A DNA stretch of 64,000 nucleotides from Armillaria gallica (Eukaryota; Basidiomycota; Agaricomycetes; Agaricales; Physalacriaceae). The notes under the pieces are model-generated. The model was not told where the DNA came from and did not search any database. It saw only the letters and a list, made by a program, of their open reading frames with translations. Below are positions 11,921 through 23,915 of the stretch, piece by piece. The translations under genes and the position numbers were made by a program. The stretch lies in contig JBANDB010000012.1 in assembly GCA_037576215.1 (NCBI GenBank), positions 496,001 to 560,000 on the forward strand, in the 5' to 3' direction. The stretch's first letter is position 1, and each line of letters opens with the position of its first letter.

Positions 11921-12965
11921 CTATTTGGCTTCCTCATCACTAGAATCAGCACCTACAGACTCATCATCCTCTGCAACAAATATCTCAAGCTCCTTATCCT
12001 GTTGGGATAATTTCTCATTGAAGTGTTTTATTAGTTCTTTTTGAGGAATAATGCCATCAATCTTTGACCACAACTTGAGGACCACATTTGCACATGTTGA
12101 TTCCACTGAAAGATTATGCCAATGCTTGCTGACTATCAAGCCACTATGGGAAAACACATACTTAACATTGGTTGATGCAGCTGAAAGGACAAGATTACTA
12201 ATAGAAGGAAAAGTATGTCATATGAGATCTCATACCTGGGGCTGACAGAAAGTCCAATGCCATACAGGCAAGTGCTCCTTCTGAGGTAATGATCTTTGTC
12301 TTAGATTTGGGCAACTGTTTGTCCAGCTTGGCACTCTAGAGCACAATTGGATCACTGGAATCAAAGATCAAAGATCAGATATACACCTCAAACACATCTT
12401 AATTGAGATTACAACCAAAGTTGTCTATGTCAGCAAATGGATCATTGTTGATGTTCTAACCAGCATGCATGAAATCAGTGATGAAAAGGTGGCAAAGTAA
12501 CAAATACAATTACCATTGAGTCTGAGGCCTTCTTGGTGATTGTAGGCTTGTAATACTTGACCCATGTCTTGTCGATAGAGTCTTCTGCAGCCTTGATCCA
12601 CTCTGTCAGCTAATTTTGACTACAAAAGTAGTCTAGCTTGTAATAGGAATGCATGGCTAGGAGCACCAAAGTTAGATCAGAAGCAAGAGAAAAGGGAAGT
12701 GTACTCATTGCAGCCTTCCACATAATAGACCCATCAGTTTTGGAATAGTATTTGTCAATGATAGCTAGCTCTTATGCAACAGCCATGCACATGACAGGGA
12801 GGATGTCACTGTTCTTAAGGCATTTTTTGAGCTCACATGTGAGAATGTCTATCATTGGAATCACCTTGTGAAGAAGTGGGACACTGGATTGAGAGATATA
12901 GTTTGTGGCCTTAAGAAATTTCTAGACAAGGAATTAGTTTTAATGTTGGTGTGACTGATGGCCAA
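11921..12965 (-). pseudogene. hAT-family transposase remnant (C-terminal dimerisation region)
   Basis: On the minus strand the last 78 codons contain VFSHSGLIVSKHWHNLSVES followed by TCANVVLKLW, matching the conserved C-terminal hAT dimerisation block (SxxSxxVERxFSxGxxxVSxxRxxLSxxST). Upstream fragments fit the same family: ALACMALDFLSAP near 12250-12290 and LTEWIKAAEDSIDKTWVKYY near 12540-12610. An intron may separate LSAPG from LSAAST. hAT enzymes cut and paste DNA through an RNase H-like domain; the catalytic residues are not identifiable here. The N-terminal zinc finger was not found and stops interrupt the rest. Confidence 0.6.
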
Positions 12966-13079
12966 CTGTTATGAATTTTCCACTTTTCTTATCTAAGGGC
13001 CTTAGTGTTTATCTTATTCTCAGTGCCTCTCTTATCTCATCTTATCTATAGATGCCACAGGCTAGTTACTACAAGCCTA

Positions 13080-14250
13080 CCAATGATGTGCTCAGTAACA
13101 GTGAGTGGAAAACAGTAATGTGCTCAGTAACAGCGAGTGGCAAATGGACTAGAGGCTGGCAATGAACACCAACAACACTAAACCAATCACTAACTCTACA
13201 CTTATCACCAATGTATTGAATTCAGGTGTTTTGAGAATGATAGAAGCACTCTGCAGACTTCAATAATCAAGAAAAGTTGTTTAAAGATGTTTTATTTTGT
13301 TACTAGTGAGCTATACAAGTGTACTACTCACACTAGCAGGGTTGGTAAGACACAATTGGATGAATAGTGACTTGACTTGAGCTACTGCACTCGCTCTGAC
13401 TGGGACTGCTTCAAACTAGTGACTCTCTTGACCCTATAATGTCTTACAAGTGAATAAACACTTGACTAGTTGCTTTCTAGGCAGACTAGTGGCACTCTTG
13501 GCCTAAGAATAATACTTTAAAACTTTGAGAACTCGCTTGAACTAACTTTGAAACACTCTTGGCCTTTGCAGGACACAAAAGATTGCTCTAAGACACTTCA
13601 ATTCACTCAATGCTATGGGTAACTTAGTGACTAGTAGCCACTTTGTTGAGGTTAAGCACAAAAGCCTTTAATTGAGGCACTAGATACTGACTAGTAGGTC
13701 ACAATTGCAGGAATGGCTTGCCTTAGCCATGTGTGCACCTATTCTACTACTTATATACTGACAATCAAGGTATGATTGAGATATAAATAACTGGCTAGAG
13801 GGGTATTATTGATAAGGATTTCTTGGCTAGTCACGAATAATGGTGAATAATCACACAATCATCAGTCTAGAAATGGTCACTTGCTGATTAGTGAGCCTAG
13901 AAGCTCCACTAGCGACGGTATTCTGTGTCCTGGGGCCAGCAACACTCCACTAGTGTCAAGGATAAATGACTAGCCAGGCAAGTGTGCCTGTAACAGCTGT
14001 TGATTGTGATCAAAGGCACAGCCTGGCTATACTAGTGCTGATCACAATGGATCTGTATCGCACTAGTCAGATCTGCTGCAAGGTTAATCCATTGCTAATT
14101 CATTTCTAAGTTCTGTTTTGAGATTACTGCATGACTAATTAACCTGACTTAGGCATTTATGCCTAGATCGGTTCACTAGTGACTGAACTTCATTCCAAGT
14201 CCTATATGTATATATAGGTTATCAGTCATTATACTTGTTTTAATCGTGGG
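13080..14250 (-). repeat. ACTAG-rich subterminal block, inverted copy R1
   Basis: About 1.15 kb is the reverse complement of 21590-22690, with many substitutions and small indels. At least a dozen ACTAG/CTAGT motifs are spread through it. It lacks the outer 240 bp, including the 41-bp terminus present at 21332, so it is a truncated end of the same element family. A short direct duplication of about 30 bp (TGCTCAGTAACAG...GAGTGG) sits at 13090-13135. Confidence 0.65.
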
Positions 14251-14576
14251 ATTGATGCTATCCGGACATTGCCAAATAGCTCTTGGGCCCAATTGTGGGA
14301 ACAAATGAGCTCATTCATCAAAAGCCTGGGAATATGTTACCATTTTCTCTCACTCTGGTCCTGCATCAGGAAAAACCTTGATGCCTACGATGGTTACATA
14401 GTCCTATGTAGCAGAAATAGGATGGTAGGCTTCCCCCCTCTATATTGGTCTCAGTAGGTCATAGTTGTTGTTATCTAGTCTATCATAGGTGTCCGGTAGG
14501 AGATCTTAGGCCCAGCACCGAAGATGTCTATAGGTAATAATCACATTCTATAGGTAACCAAATCAAGTACATTTTT

Positions 14577-16740
14577 GTGTATTACTATGCCTCCTCCAGT
14601 ACATTGCTAGGCTCTTCGCCATTCTCAGCTGGTGCCTCATCGTCATCAGAATCATTAAATCCTTCCCATTCTTTTTTTGCAGCTTCGATGTCCAAGTCGT
14701 TGAGCTGGATAATTCGGGAACCTGTCGGTTTATCAACAATTTTAGCATGCTTTCTGCCAACACCAAGATCTTGAGTAAATCAATGATATCACAAATTTGT
14801 TCACTCACCAAGCTTTCTTAGCGAGGCTGTGGCGCAGCTTGGGGATAATCCCAACCTCCTTGGTGTGCTGATCGAAATCCTGCAAAGTCTTGAGATGCCC
14901 ATTGTATTTCTCCTTGTAGCTAGCAGCGGTGAATTGAACATCAACATGTTGGCCGGTTTGCCACTCGTCAAGGCAGCACTCAATCTAAAATCCTCAAATG
15001 AGAGACATGTTCATGAGCAGTCAGTATAGAAAATAGAAACCCACCACCATGAAAATCAGGGCAATGGCTGGTAGCGGAATACCATCTTGCAGGAAATATG
15101 GATTATTTGCACCCTCATCGTTCTTATTCTTGAACCAGATCGCGTTGATGAGGATTGAGATAACTGGGTTTTGAAATAATCCAGTATGTGCAACAGAATC
15201 CTAAATAAAATTGAATGATCAACATGAATATTGCTCAGAAACTTCTGCTGACCTTGTACAGGAAGTTCATTCAATCAAGCAAGTCCTCGACTCTATTCCA
15301 CACCTCACGCAGTGGCTGCTCAGGGTTAATGCCAAATGCCAGCGCAACCAGTGGGCATGCTTTAGATTTACATTTGCCCCATGCTTGAGAGGAGCGCTGT
15401 GTAATCTGATAGTAAGGCACATTAATATAACAGAGGTGCAGAGGACTACGACATCACATACCAGTTTCATAAGGTCGTCTTTGATCTCCATCTGGATCTT
15501 CCGTGTCTTGCAGACAAACACAAATGACTCGACAGCCAAATCATACTCTTCACTACGATCTAGAAATGTGCCCTGAGTAAATAACTTTCCTTTGTACACC
15601 GTGATGGCATCTTCGAGAACTGCTTGGTTAGCTCGTCAAAGTCTGAAGCACACGTGCAACCACGAGTACTGCCAGTTGATACTTTGGTTGATTTTATGAC
15701 ATGTGTTGTTTCCGCAGAAGTTGTCACTGGTGGCGCCTTGCAAACACCAAGTGCTGTGGATGGTGCATCCACTTCAGAGGCAGCACTATCAGACTTTGCA
15801 TTTGCGGTGACCTTTGGACGGAAATGCTGAAGATCTGGATGTGCATCTGGGTAGAATATCTGCTTTGGCTTTTGATACATTCCTGGTGGAAGGTGAGTGC
15901 TGAATTCATTGTCGCTCACTGTTGCAAAAGATGGGTTACATGTAGCTCAACGTCAAGGATCATGCTTACAATATATGCTGTTATCTTCATGAACATCTGG
16001 TGAGTAGAATGTACCATCACTGTTCCCATAGAAATGTTGCACTGGTGGTGTATAGGGTCCTGGAACTGCTTGCGTACTACTAGCATGCTGTCTCATGACA
16101 TGATCATCCTGTATCATCGAAATTCTGATCAATGTATACAGATAGCAACTTAAAACCAATACATACTGTTGAAATACTCAGCATTGAGCGCACACTTTGA
16201 TTGCTGATTATGTCCTTGGCCAGCAGAACAGCCCCGACTCGGTGGACCAAGTTTGGGTTTCGCTTCCAAGACTGAATTGAAGGATGAGGTGCAAATGGGT
16301 GATGCATTGACAAGGGAAACATACTGTAATCTCTGGAGGGCCAGGCATTGTTGAGGGTGGAGCACGGTGAACAAGATTAGGATTCCATTTTGGTACGGTG
16401 ACTATATAAGTATATTATCCTCATGTCACAGAATGACGCAAGTAAGACTACCATAGAGTTGTTTTCTTCTTCAGGCAGTCCTAATTCTTCATTTTCAGAT
16501 TCTGGTTCATCATAACCTGAAAGAATGATTACACGATCATCGATAAATGAAGGTCAATTTGGCACCCGTACCTTCAGCAGATTTACAACAAACAAAACCA
16601 GCAAGCTCTTGCTGTTGCTGCTCAGCACGTACAGCTTTGGTAATTGCCTTTTCATGGTGCTGGACTTGCTCATGATCTAAAAGACAATAAGAATAAGTAA
16701 GAGTAATATATAATAACTTAAGACCACCAACCAAGCCGCT
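14577..16740 (-). pseudogene. DUF6532-type gene, intron-rich, with a premature stop
   Basis: Minus-strand exons in order: HEQVQHHEKAITKAVRAEQQ near 16.6 kb; YDEPESENEELGLPEEEN near 16.5 kb; DELTKQFSKMPSRCTKES near 15.6 kb; EYDLAVESFVFVCKTRKIQM near 15.5 kb; GKCKSKACPLVALAFGINPE near 15.35 kb; VAHTGLFQNPVISILINAIW near 15.15 kb; DEWQTGQHVDVQFTAASYKE near 14.95 kb; KEVGIIPKLRHSLAKKAW near 14.85 kb; GSRIIQLNDLDIEAAKKEWE and an acidic tail ending at 14577. This order matches Agaricomycete proteins with the domain of unknown function DUF6532, which often accompany transposons. A TGA follows EDLLD near 15275. The gene points away from the Plavaka transposase with about 320 bp between them, suggesting both belong to one element. 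The exon boundaries are approximate. Confidence 0.55.
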
Positions 16741-17059
16741 GTTGTTTCTGGGATGGCTTCCAGCGATGAGTTTCAGGCCCTGCAGACTGTGGTACCTCTT
16801 GAGTTACCTCAACACATTGGATATTGTTTCAGCGATGAGTCATTTTGAGGTGTTTTGATGTGGGAACAGATGAGAGATATGGAGCGATAATATGGGAGGA
16901 AGCAGTCGACCTGGAGATGGTGGATTAAGTACAAGAGACTGGTGGCGGTGCTCAAAACCAACCTTGTTGAACATTAAACAAAACATGGAAAAACGTGACT
17001 GAAGTTGCAACTTTGCCATACCCTTAACAGGGACAAGGATATAGCCACTTTAGTGAGCT
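16741..17059. promoter_or_regulatory. Divergent intergenic region between DUF6532-type and Plavaka genes
   Basis: This 319-bp gap separates the two divergently oriented gene starts, so it should hold both promoters. I see no unambiguous TATA element or known operator. Assignment rests on layout alone. Confidence 0.3.
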
Positions 17060-20000
17060 GTGCCACACAAACCTACTCTGAATACTCTCCTCAGCCCATC
17101 GTGCCAGGCAACAGAAATTATGCCCTCTAAATTATGCCCTCACTGCGGTAAACCCTTCCCAAATGCTGATAGGTTAAATCGACACATCAGCCATTCTCTG
17201 AAATGTCTTGGTCAGCACCAGATGGACATAGCTCGACGGGGATTTGCTGCCTGGAAAAAACCTGTTCAGGATCCTACAACATTGCAAGATGACAATCTGC
17301 ACATACCTCAGGCTGCCACAGAGGATTTATCCTCTTTTTCAGATAATGGGGATGAAGATGCTACTGGTGATCTTGATATCGAGATCCAGGAACTTGACTT
17401 GGGAGACGACAATGCAGGACCCACCATTACTGAGGAACTGACAACTACCCAGCAATGCTCAGAAGAAACGGCACCCTCCCGTTGAACCACTGTAGAAGAC
17501 GTCCCAGATGATGATGATATGCCCCACGAGGATAGCTGGTACATTTTTTCATGCCCTGAGGAGCTTCATGCAGGAATCCCAATTGGTCAGGGGGTAACAG
17601 ACTTTGAGAAGATCCGAGAGATGCTCGAGAAGAACGGCATGGAATGGGGTCCTTTTGCTGACGAGGATGAGTGGCAGCTTGCTGAATGGCTGCTGAAAAA
17701 TGTTGGCCAGATGCAGGCTGACGCCTTTCTCAAGCTACCCATTGTAAGCTTTTGTTTCTTCCTTTTTATTATCATGCTCACGCTATGAAAGACTCAAGAA
17801 CGAATCAAGCCATCATATACAAATCGACATACCTTTATGAAGAAATTTGACGAGTTACCGACACAGACAGCTGGATGGAAATGTGACATAGTGATGGTCA
17901 AGGGAGATAAGATAGACGCCAATGGAAAGCCCACAGTGGAAGACCTGGAGTTATGGCATCATGATCCCATTGAATGTGTCCAGGAATTGATGGGAAATCC
18001 AGCTTTTTGAGAGCTTTTGGCATATGCCCCTGAGCAGGTGTTCCGTGATGAAAACGGCACCAACCGAATATTTGATCAGATGTGGATGGGCGATTGGTGG
18101 TGGGAAACACAGGTCAGTTATCTGTGTCTGATGTGAGCATACACACTAAAGTATGAACAGAAACAGTTACCTATAGGTGCCACTATTGCAGCCTTGATTC
18201 TATCTTCTGACAAGACACAGCTTACTCAATTTTGTGGCAACAAAAGTGCCTGGCCCATATACCTCACTCTGGGCAATATTGATAAAGCCACACGACGCCG
18301 TCTGACAGCCCATGCGACTGTACTAATTGGATATCTCCCAGTTACGAAGCTCGAATGCTTCGATAAAGCAACACGATCTGTGGCTGGGTATCGGCTCTTT
18401 CACTATTGCATGTCTCGCATCCTACATCCGCTTGTGAAAGCAGGCAAGGAGGGTATTGACATGCTCTGCGCTGATGGACTCGTTCATCGTGTGTATCCTT
18501 TGCTAGCTGCATACATTGCCGACTTTCCAGAGCAATGCCTCATTGCATGCTGCAAAGAGAGTTTCTGTCCATGGTGTCGTGTAGAACTGAGAGAGAGGGG
18601 AGAGTATGTTGACTCGCTGCTACGGGACCCTGAACAAACATCAGTAATTCTTGATCAAAAACACTCTGGACAAAGGGTACAAGCTTTTAACAAAGAGGGT
18701 CTGCGTGCAGTCTGGCAACCATTTTGGCTCACCCTCCCTCATTGTGACATCTTTATGTGCTTTACACCGGACATCCTCCATCAGTTGCATAAGGGTGTAT
18801 TTAAAGATCACCTCGTTGACTGGTGCATGGAGATTGTGTCGACACCTGAAATTGATGAAAGATTCAAGCATATCCCAAATTTTCCAGGGCTTCGACACTT
18901 CAAAAAGGGAATCTCGTTTGTTTCGCAGTGGGCAGGGTGGGAGCATAAAGAGATGCAGTGTGTGTTCATTGGAGTACTTCAAGGGGCGGTACAACCAGCA
19001 GTCCTCGACTTCATCTACTATTCCCGACTTCACATCCACACCTCTGCAACACTCAATGCATTAGAATCTGCACTCAGAACCTTCCATGAGAATAAAGCTA
19101 TTATTATCAGTGTTGGTGTGCGAGAGAACTTTAACATACTGAAAATCCATCACATGATCCATTACTGTGCATCTATACAATCTCGAGGCTCCCCAGATGG
19201 ATACAATACTGAAAATTCGGAGCGCTTGCATATCAACTTTGCTAAAGAGGTGTACCGTGCCAGTAACAAGCGTGACTATGTGAAACAGATGACCATATGG
19301 ATGGGTCGACGTGAAGCAGCCGCTCACTTCCGTGCATATCTTGATTGGGCATCCCAGATTGACAAGAGAGCAAGGGGCATGGGTGTTAGTCTCGAAGAGG
19401 AAGCAAACACTGGGTTGAGTCACAATAGTCACGGTGATCAACGTGGCCACTGCAAATCCAAATTTGGCATCGCAGCTGTGCCTGCTTTTCCTCGACTTGC
19501 TATCGATGATATTGGATTGCATTTCCTTGCACCACAGTTTCTTTACTCTCTTCAATGCTATATCACTCACCATTACCCACCTCCTGCCAAACCTATACTG
19601 CCAAACCTCACTGATCGTTTTGATCTTTACAAGATTCTTACTATCCCATTACCCAACCTTCCAACAGTTGGACATTATCACCAGGTCAATCGCATACGAG
19701 GAACTCCTGCTGTGTTGCCTGGCCCTGGAAGAAAGGAAGAGTCTCCTGCACACTTTGATACAGTACTTGTTCGCTGTGAGGAAGAGATCAACAATGCATA
19801 TACAAAAGGAACTTCACTAGAGGGTGCGTATCTTGAAATTTACCACAAATCTATATGCTGATGCCTCATCCAGGTCTTCGAGTTGCGCAAGTATGAGCTA
19901 TCTTTACCCTACCAGAGCATCTCCAAGCGCCATGTCTTGCTCAAGTACTGGCATATGTTGAGTGGTTCACGCCATTCAATCGGCTGCACCCTGACACCCA

Positions 20001-20241
20001 AATGTACTCGGTTTCTCATTCACTCCGATACTGGGAGCATGTTCCTCAAGTGATACCAGCAGATGACATCGTTGGGAACTGCCATTTGCTTCCAAAATTT
20101 GGCATGGCTGTCGACAGAGGGTGGAGTTCAGCAACAGTGCTTGAGTGGTGTAAAAATTTTAGTCTTAATCGTTTCATCACACTTGGAGAGTTTTATGCCC
20201 AAAGTTCAGAGTCATATATAGAAGCAAAGTACCTCTGCTGA
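17060..20241 (+). pseudogene. Plavaka-family (CACTA-related) transposase, two in-frame stops
   Basis: The N-terminus has a C2H2 zinc finger (CPHCGKPFPNADRLNRHISH) and acidic linkers. The core starts [20 protein letters not shown], then [43 protein letters not shown] and [20 protein letters not shown], all hallmarks of Plavaka transposases in basidiomycetes. The C-terminus includes YVEWFTPFNRLHPDTQM and CHLLPKFG. Three introns fit: 17744-17791, 18113-18160 and 19824-19873. Two TGA codons (17483 and 18008) break an otherwise continuous frame; the second falls where relatives have Arg, so it fits CGA to TGA. Family members mobilise DNA between terminal inverted repeats. I could not find this copy's own termini, although CCTACAGTGCCTACAGTG near 20362 is a candidate. 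Confidence 0.8.
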
Positions 20242-21331
20242 AGTAATGACACAGGAATGAACTCAATAACACTGTTGTATTTGTAGACAACAGTAGGCAT
20301 TGCAGGCAATGTGTTAGTTTATATGCACTATATACATCTCGTACTAGTAGTACCTACGAAAGCCTACAGTGCCTACAGTGTCTCTCTATCTCGGGGCAAA
20401 TTACAGCAAAAAATTGTTTTCCTGATGTGTATGGTATCCATTGCTACTTACCTCCATCTTGTCCTGCCTTCTCAGTCTCCCTATGAAATTACCCTCAATA
20501 ATAATGAACGGTATGTTTTATTCACTCCTAAGTACTGCTTATTTAGGTATTTTAGATTTTTCTTGATGTGTTTGACTGGTTCTGAGATCTGAGAGCACCT
20601 TTCATGCAACATGTAAGCCCTAAATGAGGCAACATGTCCTGCAAGTGACATTGAGTGCACCCATGACTCCTTTCAGATCCTCCTGTGCTGTATATAATCA
20701 GCCTCGCCACTGTTGCCACCAGTACACCCACCAGTATGACTGCTAACCAGCCCTGATTCCCCTACACGAAGATCGGTCTTAATCACAGCCAACACCAATG
20801 ATCTATGCACAAAATGATGCCGACTTACCAGGAAAATTGAATATTGGACACCATCTGAGAGTATGGGGCAATACACATCACCCCTTAGCTACCAGTGTAT
20901 CCGAGGTCTTGACAACATGACAACTTGACCTGCGTAGTGGGAAGTACAGCTTTCTTATGAAGGGATATGATGTATAAGGGTGGTGCTGAGCTGTAGAGGG
21001 ATGACAAAGGGCAGATGAGACTAGGAAGAGTGGGAGAGTGGAAGCAGGGGGGGGGGGAAGATGATCAGGGCCCTGACAGGTCACGACCATGACAACGGTA
21101 ATATTTTGGGGCACCAATTCACCACCAAAGGATACAATGGATACCAAGAAGACAACAGTGATATATCCATCGACGTCCTGTTGCCCTCACCCAATAACCC
21201 CAATAACAATATTGTGGCCTATTACAACTCCCAGTCCTGCTGGGAGCCCCATCTTCAGGAATCCCTCATTTCCAACATGGGGATCACAATTCCAGTGTCT
21301 GCTTCCCCCACGGTGATATGCCATCTACGTG
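20242..21331. other. AT-rich flank, no gene; 11-base G run
   Basis: No recognised coding sequence. A run of about 11 G residues lies near 21047. A frame at 21061-21331 is proline/asparagine-rich and is cut by the terminal repeat at 21332, so it may be pre-insertion sequence. Confidence 0.35.
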
Positions 21332-21372
21332 TTCACACCTAGATTTTGCGATTTTATAATAATACTATTGCA
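21332..21372 (+). repeat. Left terminal inverted repeat (41 bp)
   Basis: Starts TTCACACCTAGATTTTGCGA and ends CTATTGCA. It is a perfect inverted match to 29078-29118. Flanked by TG at 21330-21331. Confidence 0.85.
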
Positions 21373-21589
21373 TATTTATCTTAGACTAGCAATAACTAAA
21401 GGACTATAGTGGAGGCTTCAAGCTGATATTCAAGCCAGAAAGCTACTAGTCGAGCCAGGATTTAGGTGTGATACCACTATTGGGTCAAGTCTATTAGCCG
21501 GCGTGACTAGCACCTCGAATACCAAGCGAGTCAGTAAATGACGACTGCTAGTCAACAAGGGTAGCTACAAGTGCACCCAATAAGAAGCA

Positions 21590-22690
21590 GAACATACAGG
21601 TCTCGTGAAAGTACAGTCACTAGGGGAATAGTCTGCATGCAAGTGCTTAAGACGAGTTGACTAGCAGTGCAGCAGTCTCTAATGGGACTTAGAAATGAAT
21701 TTAGCAATGAAGTGCAGCTGTCCAGATCGGGCTAGTACGATACAGATCTATTTATGATTGGAACTAGTATAGCTGGGTTGTGCCTTCAATCACAATTGAC
21801 AGCTGCTACAGGCATGCTCATTAGGCTAGCTGTTTATCCTTGACACAAGTGGAGCATTGCTGGGCCAAGAACATGGAATGCCACCTCTAGCGGAGCTCCT
21901 AGGCCCACTAGTCAGCAAGCAACCGTTTCTAGACTGACTATTGTGTGATTATTCACCATTATTTGTGACTAGCCAAGAAATCCTTATCAATAATACCCCT
22001 CTAGTCAGTTATTTATATCTCGATCGTACCTTGTTTGACAGTATATAAGTAGTAGAATAGGCGCATGCACGGTTTAGGCAAGCCATCCCCGCAATTGTGA
22101 CCTACTAGTCAGTATCTAGTGCCCCAATTAAAGGCTTTTGTGCTTAACCTCGATGAAGCGGCTACTAGTCGCTAAGTTACCCATAGCATTGAGTGAATAG
22201 AAGTGTCTTAGAGCAATCTTTTGTGTCCTGCAAAGGCCAAGAGTGTTTCAAAGTTAGTTCAAGTGAGTTCTCAAAGTTTTAAAGTATTATTCTTAGGCCA
22301 AGAGTGCCACTAGTCTGCCTAGAAAGCAACTAGTCAAGTGTTTATTCACTTGTAAGACATTATAGGGCCAAGAGAGCCACTAGTTCGAAGCAGTCCCAGT
22401 CAGAGCGAGCGCAGTGGCTCAAGTCGAGTCACTATTCATCCAATTGTGTCTTGCCAACCCTGCTAGTGCGAGTAGTACACTTGTATAGCTCACTAGTAAT
22501 GAAATAAAATGTCTTTAAACAACTTTGCTTGATTATTGAAGTCTGCAGAGTGCTTCTATCGTACTCGAAATGCCCAAATTCAATACATTGGTGATAAGTG
22601 TAGAGTTAGTGATTGGTTTAGTGTTGTTGGTGTTCATTGCCAGCCTCTAGTCCATTTGCCACTTGCTGTTACCGAGCACATTATTGGTGT
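21590..22690 (+). repeat. ACTAG-rich subterminal block, copy R2
   Basis: Inverted copy of 13080-14250. It includes a region rich in ACTAG motifs and a TATATAA-containing stretch near 22045, and ends in a short frame (22536-22724) that is partly conserved in R1. It may be a promoter and leader transcribing the downstream sulfate-permease segment, but that is inference. Confidence 0.65.
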
Positions 22691-22789
22691 CTCCATGGCT
22701 GCCGCCAACAATGACAATTCTTGATCTACCCATTGGTCAGCTATTCTATGCCCTCTACTGCCTGTGCGACCTCTTCCAAGCTTGTCGCA

Positions 22790-23915
22790 CCGTTTTCGAC
22801 GCTGAGTAACCAAACAATGGCACTGGATTCCCCTCAGGATCTCTACTTGATGGTCAAGAGTGTCATGGCCACCCACCCAGGTATGCATGCATTTTTCTAA
22901 TGTTGAATCGTATTCATGTATTTGTGTACAGGTGGTAAATTCTTTTGTCGGCTTGTTTCCTATGCTTGGATGGATCACTAGATACAGTGAGCTCTGCTGC
23001 CCCCTTTCCCCCCTTTGAGAATTGGTGATTGAATAGATGCTAGATTTGGGATGGCTTCCTGGCAATGTCATTGCCAGTCTTACTGTTGGAATGGCTGTTG
23101 TTCTACAAAGCATGTCTTACGCTCAGGTGAGTTACTCTTTGATCCTCCAGAAAATAAACCTGACAGACCATAGATTGCGACCCTGATCCTGAATATGGGC
23201 TCTGTTCTTCTTTTGTCGGTGTATTAATATATTATGTATGTCCTCTTTTTTCATGTTTTAAATTCAACTTGTTAAACTGCCATCTAGTTCTTTGCAACCT
23301 CAAAAGATGTGTCCATTGGTCCAGTCACTGTCACGTTGTTGACAGTATCTGAGATCATCAAATATATTGATGAAAAACATCCCAGTCTATGGGGAGGTCC
23401 TCAGATAGCCACACCATCGTGTTTATTGCCAGTTTTATCATCTTGGGCATTGGATTCCTTCGGCTTGGCTGGATATTCAACTTCATCTTTGCATCAGCGG
23501 TCAGCAGTTTTATGACCAGTTCTGCCATTAGTATTATCACCACTCAAGTTCCTGGCTTGCTTGGTATCACTGGTTATGAGTACGCATTCTTATTCTAATT
23601 TATATCAAAGCTAACTTTCAAATTCTAACAGGTGCACGCTGCTACTTACAAAATTATTATAAAAATGTTAAAGGGACTGCCGGATATCAAGCTCAATGCT
23701 GCCTGGGGACTGACCAGATTGGTTGCATTATATGCCATCTGCATCATATGTGATCAGCTCGCAAAGTGTTTCCCTCGCAGAAGTCGAATAGTCTTCTTTA
23801 TCTCCGTTTTCAGGAATGCCTTCATCATCGTTATTCTGACAATCGCTGCATGGCTATACACAAGACACCAGTGTAATTCAAAAGGAAACTACCCAATCAA
23901 ATTTGAAAGGACGTT
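22790..23915 (+). pseudogene. Sulfate permease (SulP family) fragment, frameshifted
   Basis: Exons match the N-terminal half of fungal SulP transporters: VVNSFVGLFPMLGWITRY; LDLGWLPGNVIASLTVGMAV followed by VLQSMSYAQ; PEYGLCSSFVGVLIYY; SIGPVTVTLLTVSEIIKYID; FIILGIGFLRLGWIFNFIFA; QVPGLLGITGYE; ATYKIIIKMLKGLPD; and FFISVFRNAFIIVILTIAAW. Family members import sulfate through a multi-pass membrane domain and carry a C-terminal STAS domain. Frame shifts lie near 23180 (IATL to PEYG) and near 23408 (PQIAT to IVFIA), and the C-terminal half, including STAS, is not found. Splice sites are still visible, so this looks like genomic DNA capture rather than retroposition. It sits inside the TIR element. 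Confidence 0.7.

Noticed and set aside
21045..21058. G-quadruplex-like G run
   Set aside because: A single homopolymer run without the spaced G tracts of a defined quadruplex.
21332..22540. Reading the R2 region as an LTR
   Set aside because: Its tip recurs in inverted, not direct, orientation at 29078-29118, which fits terminal inverted repeats better.
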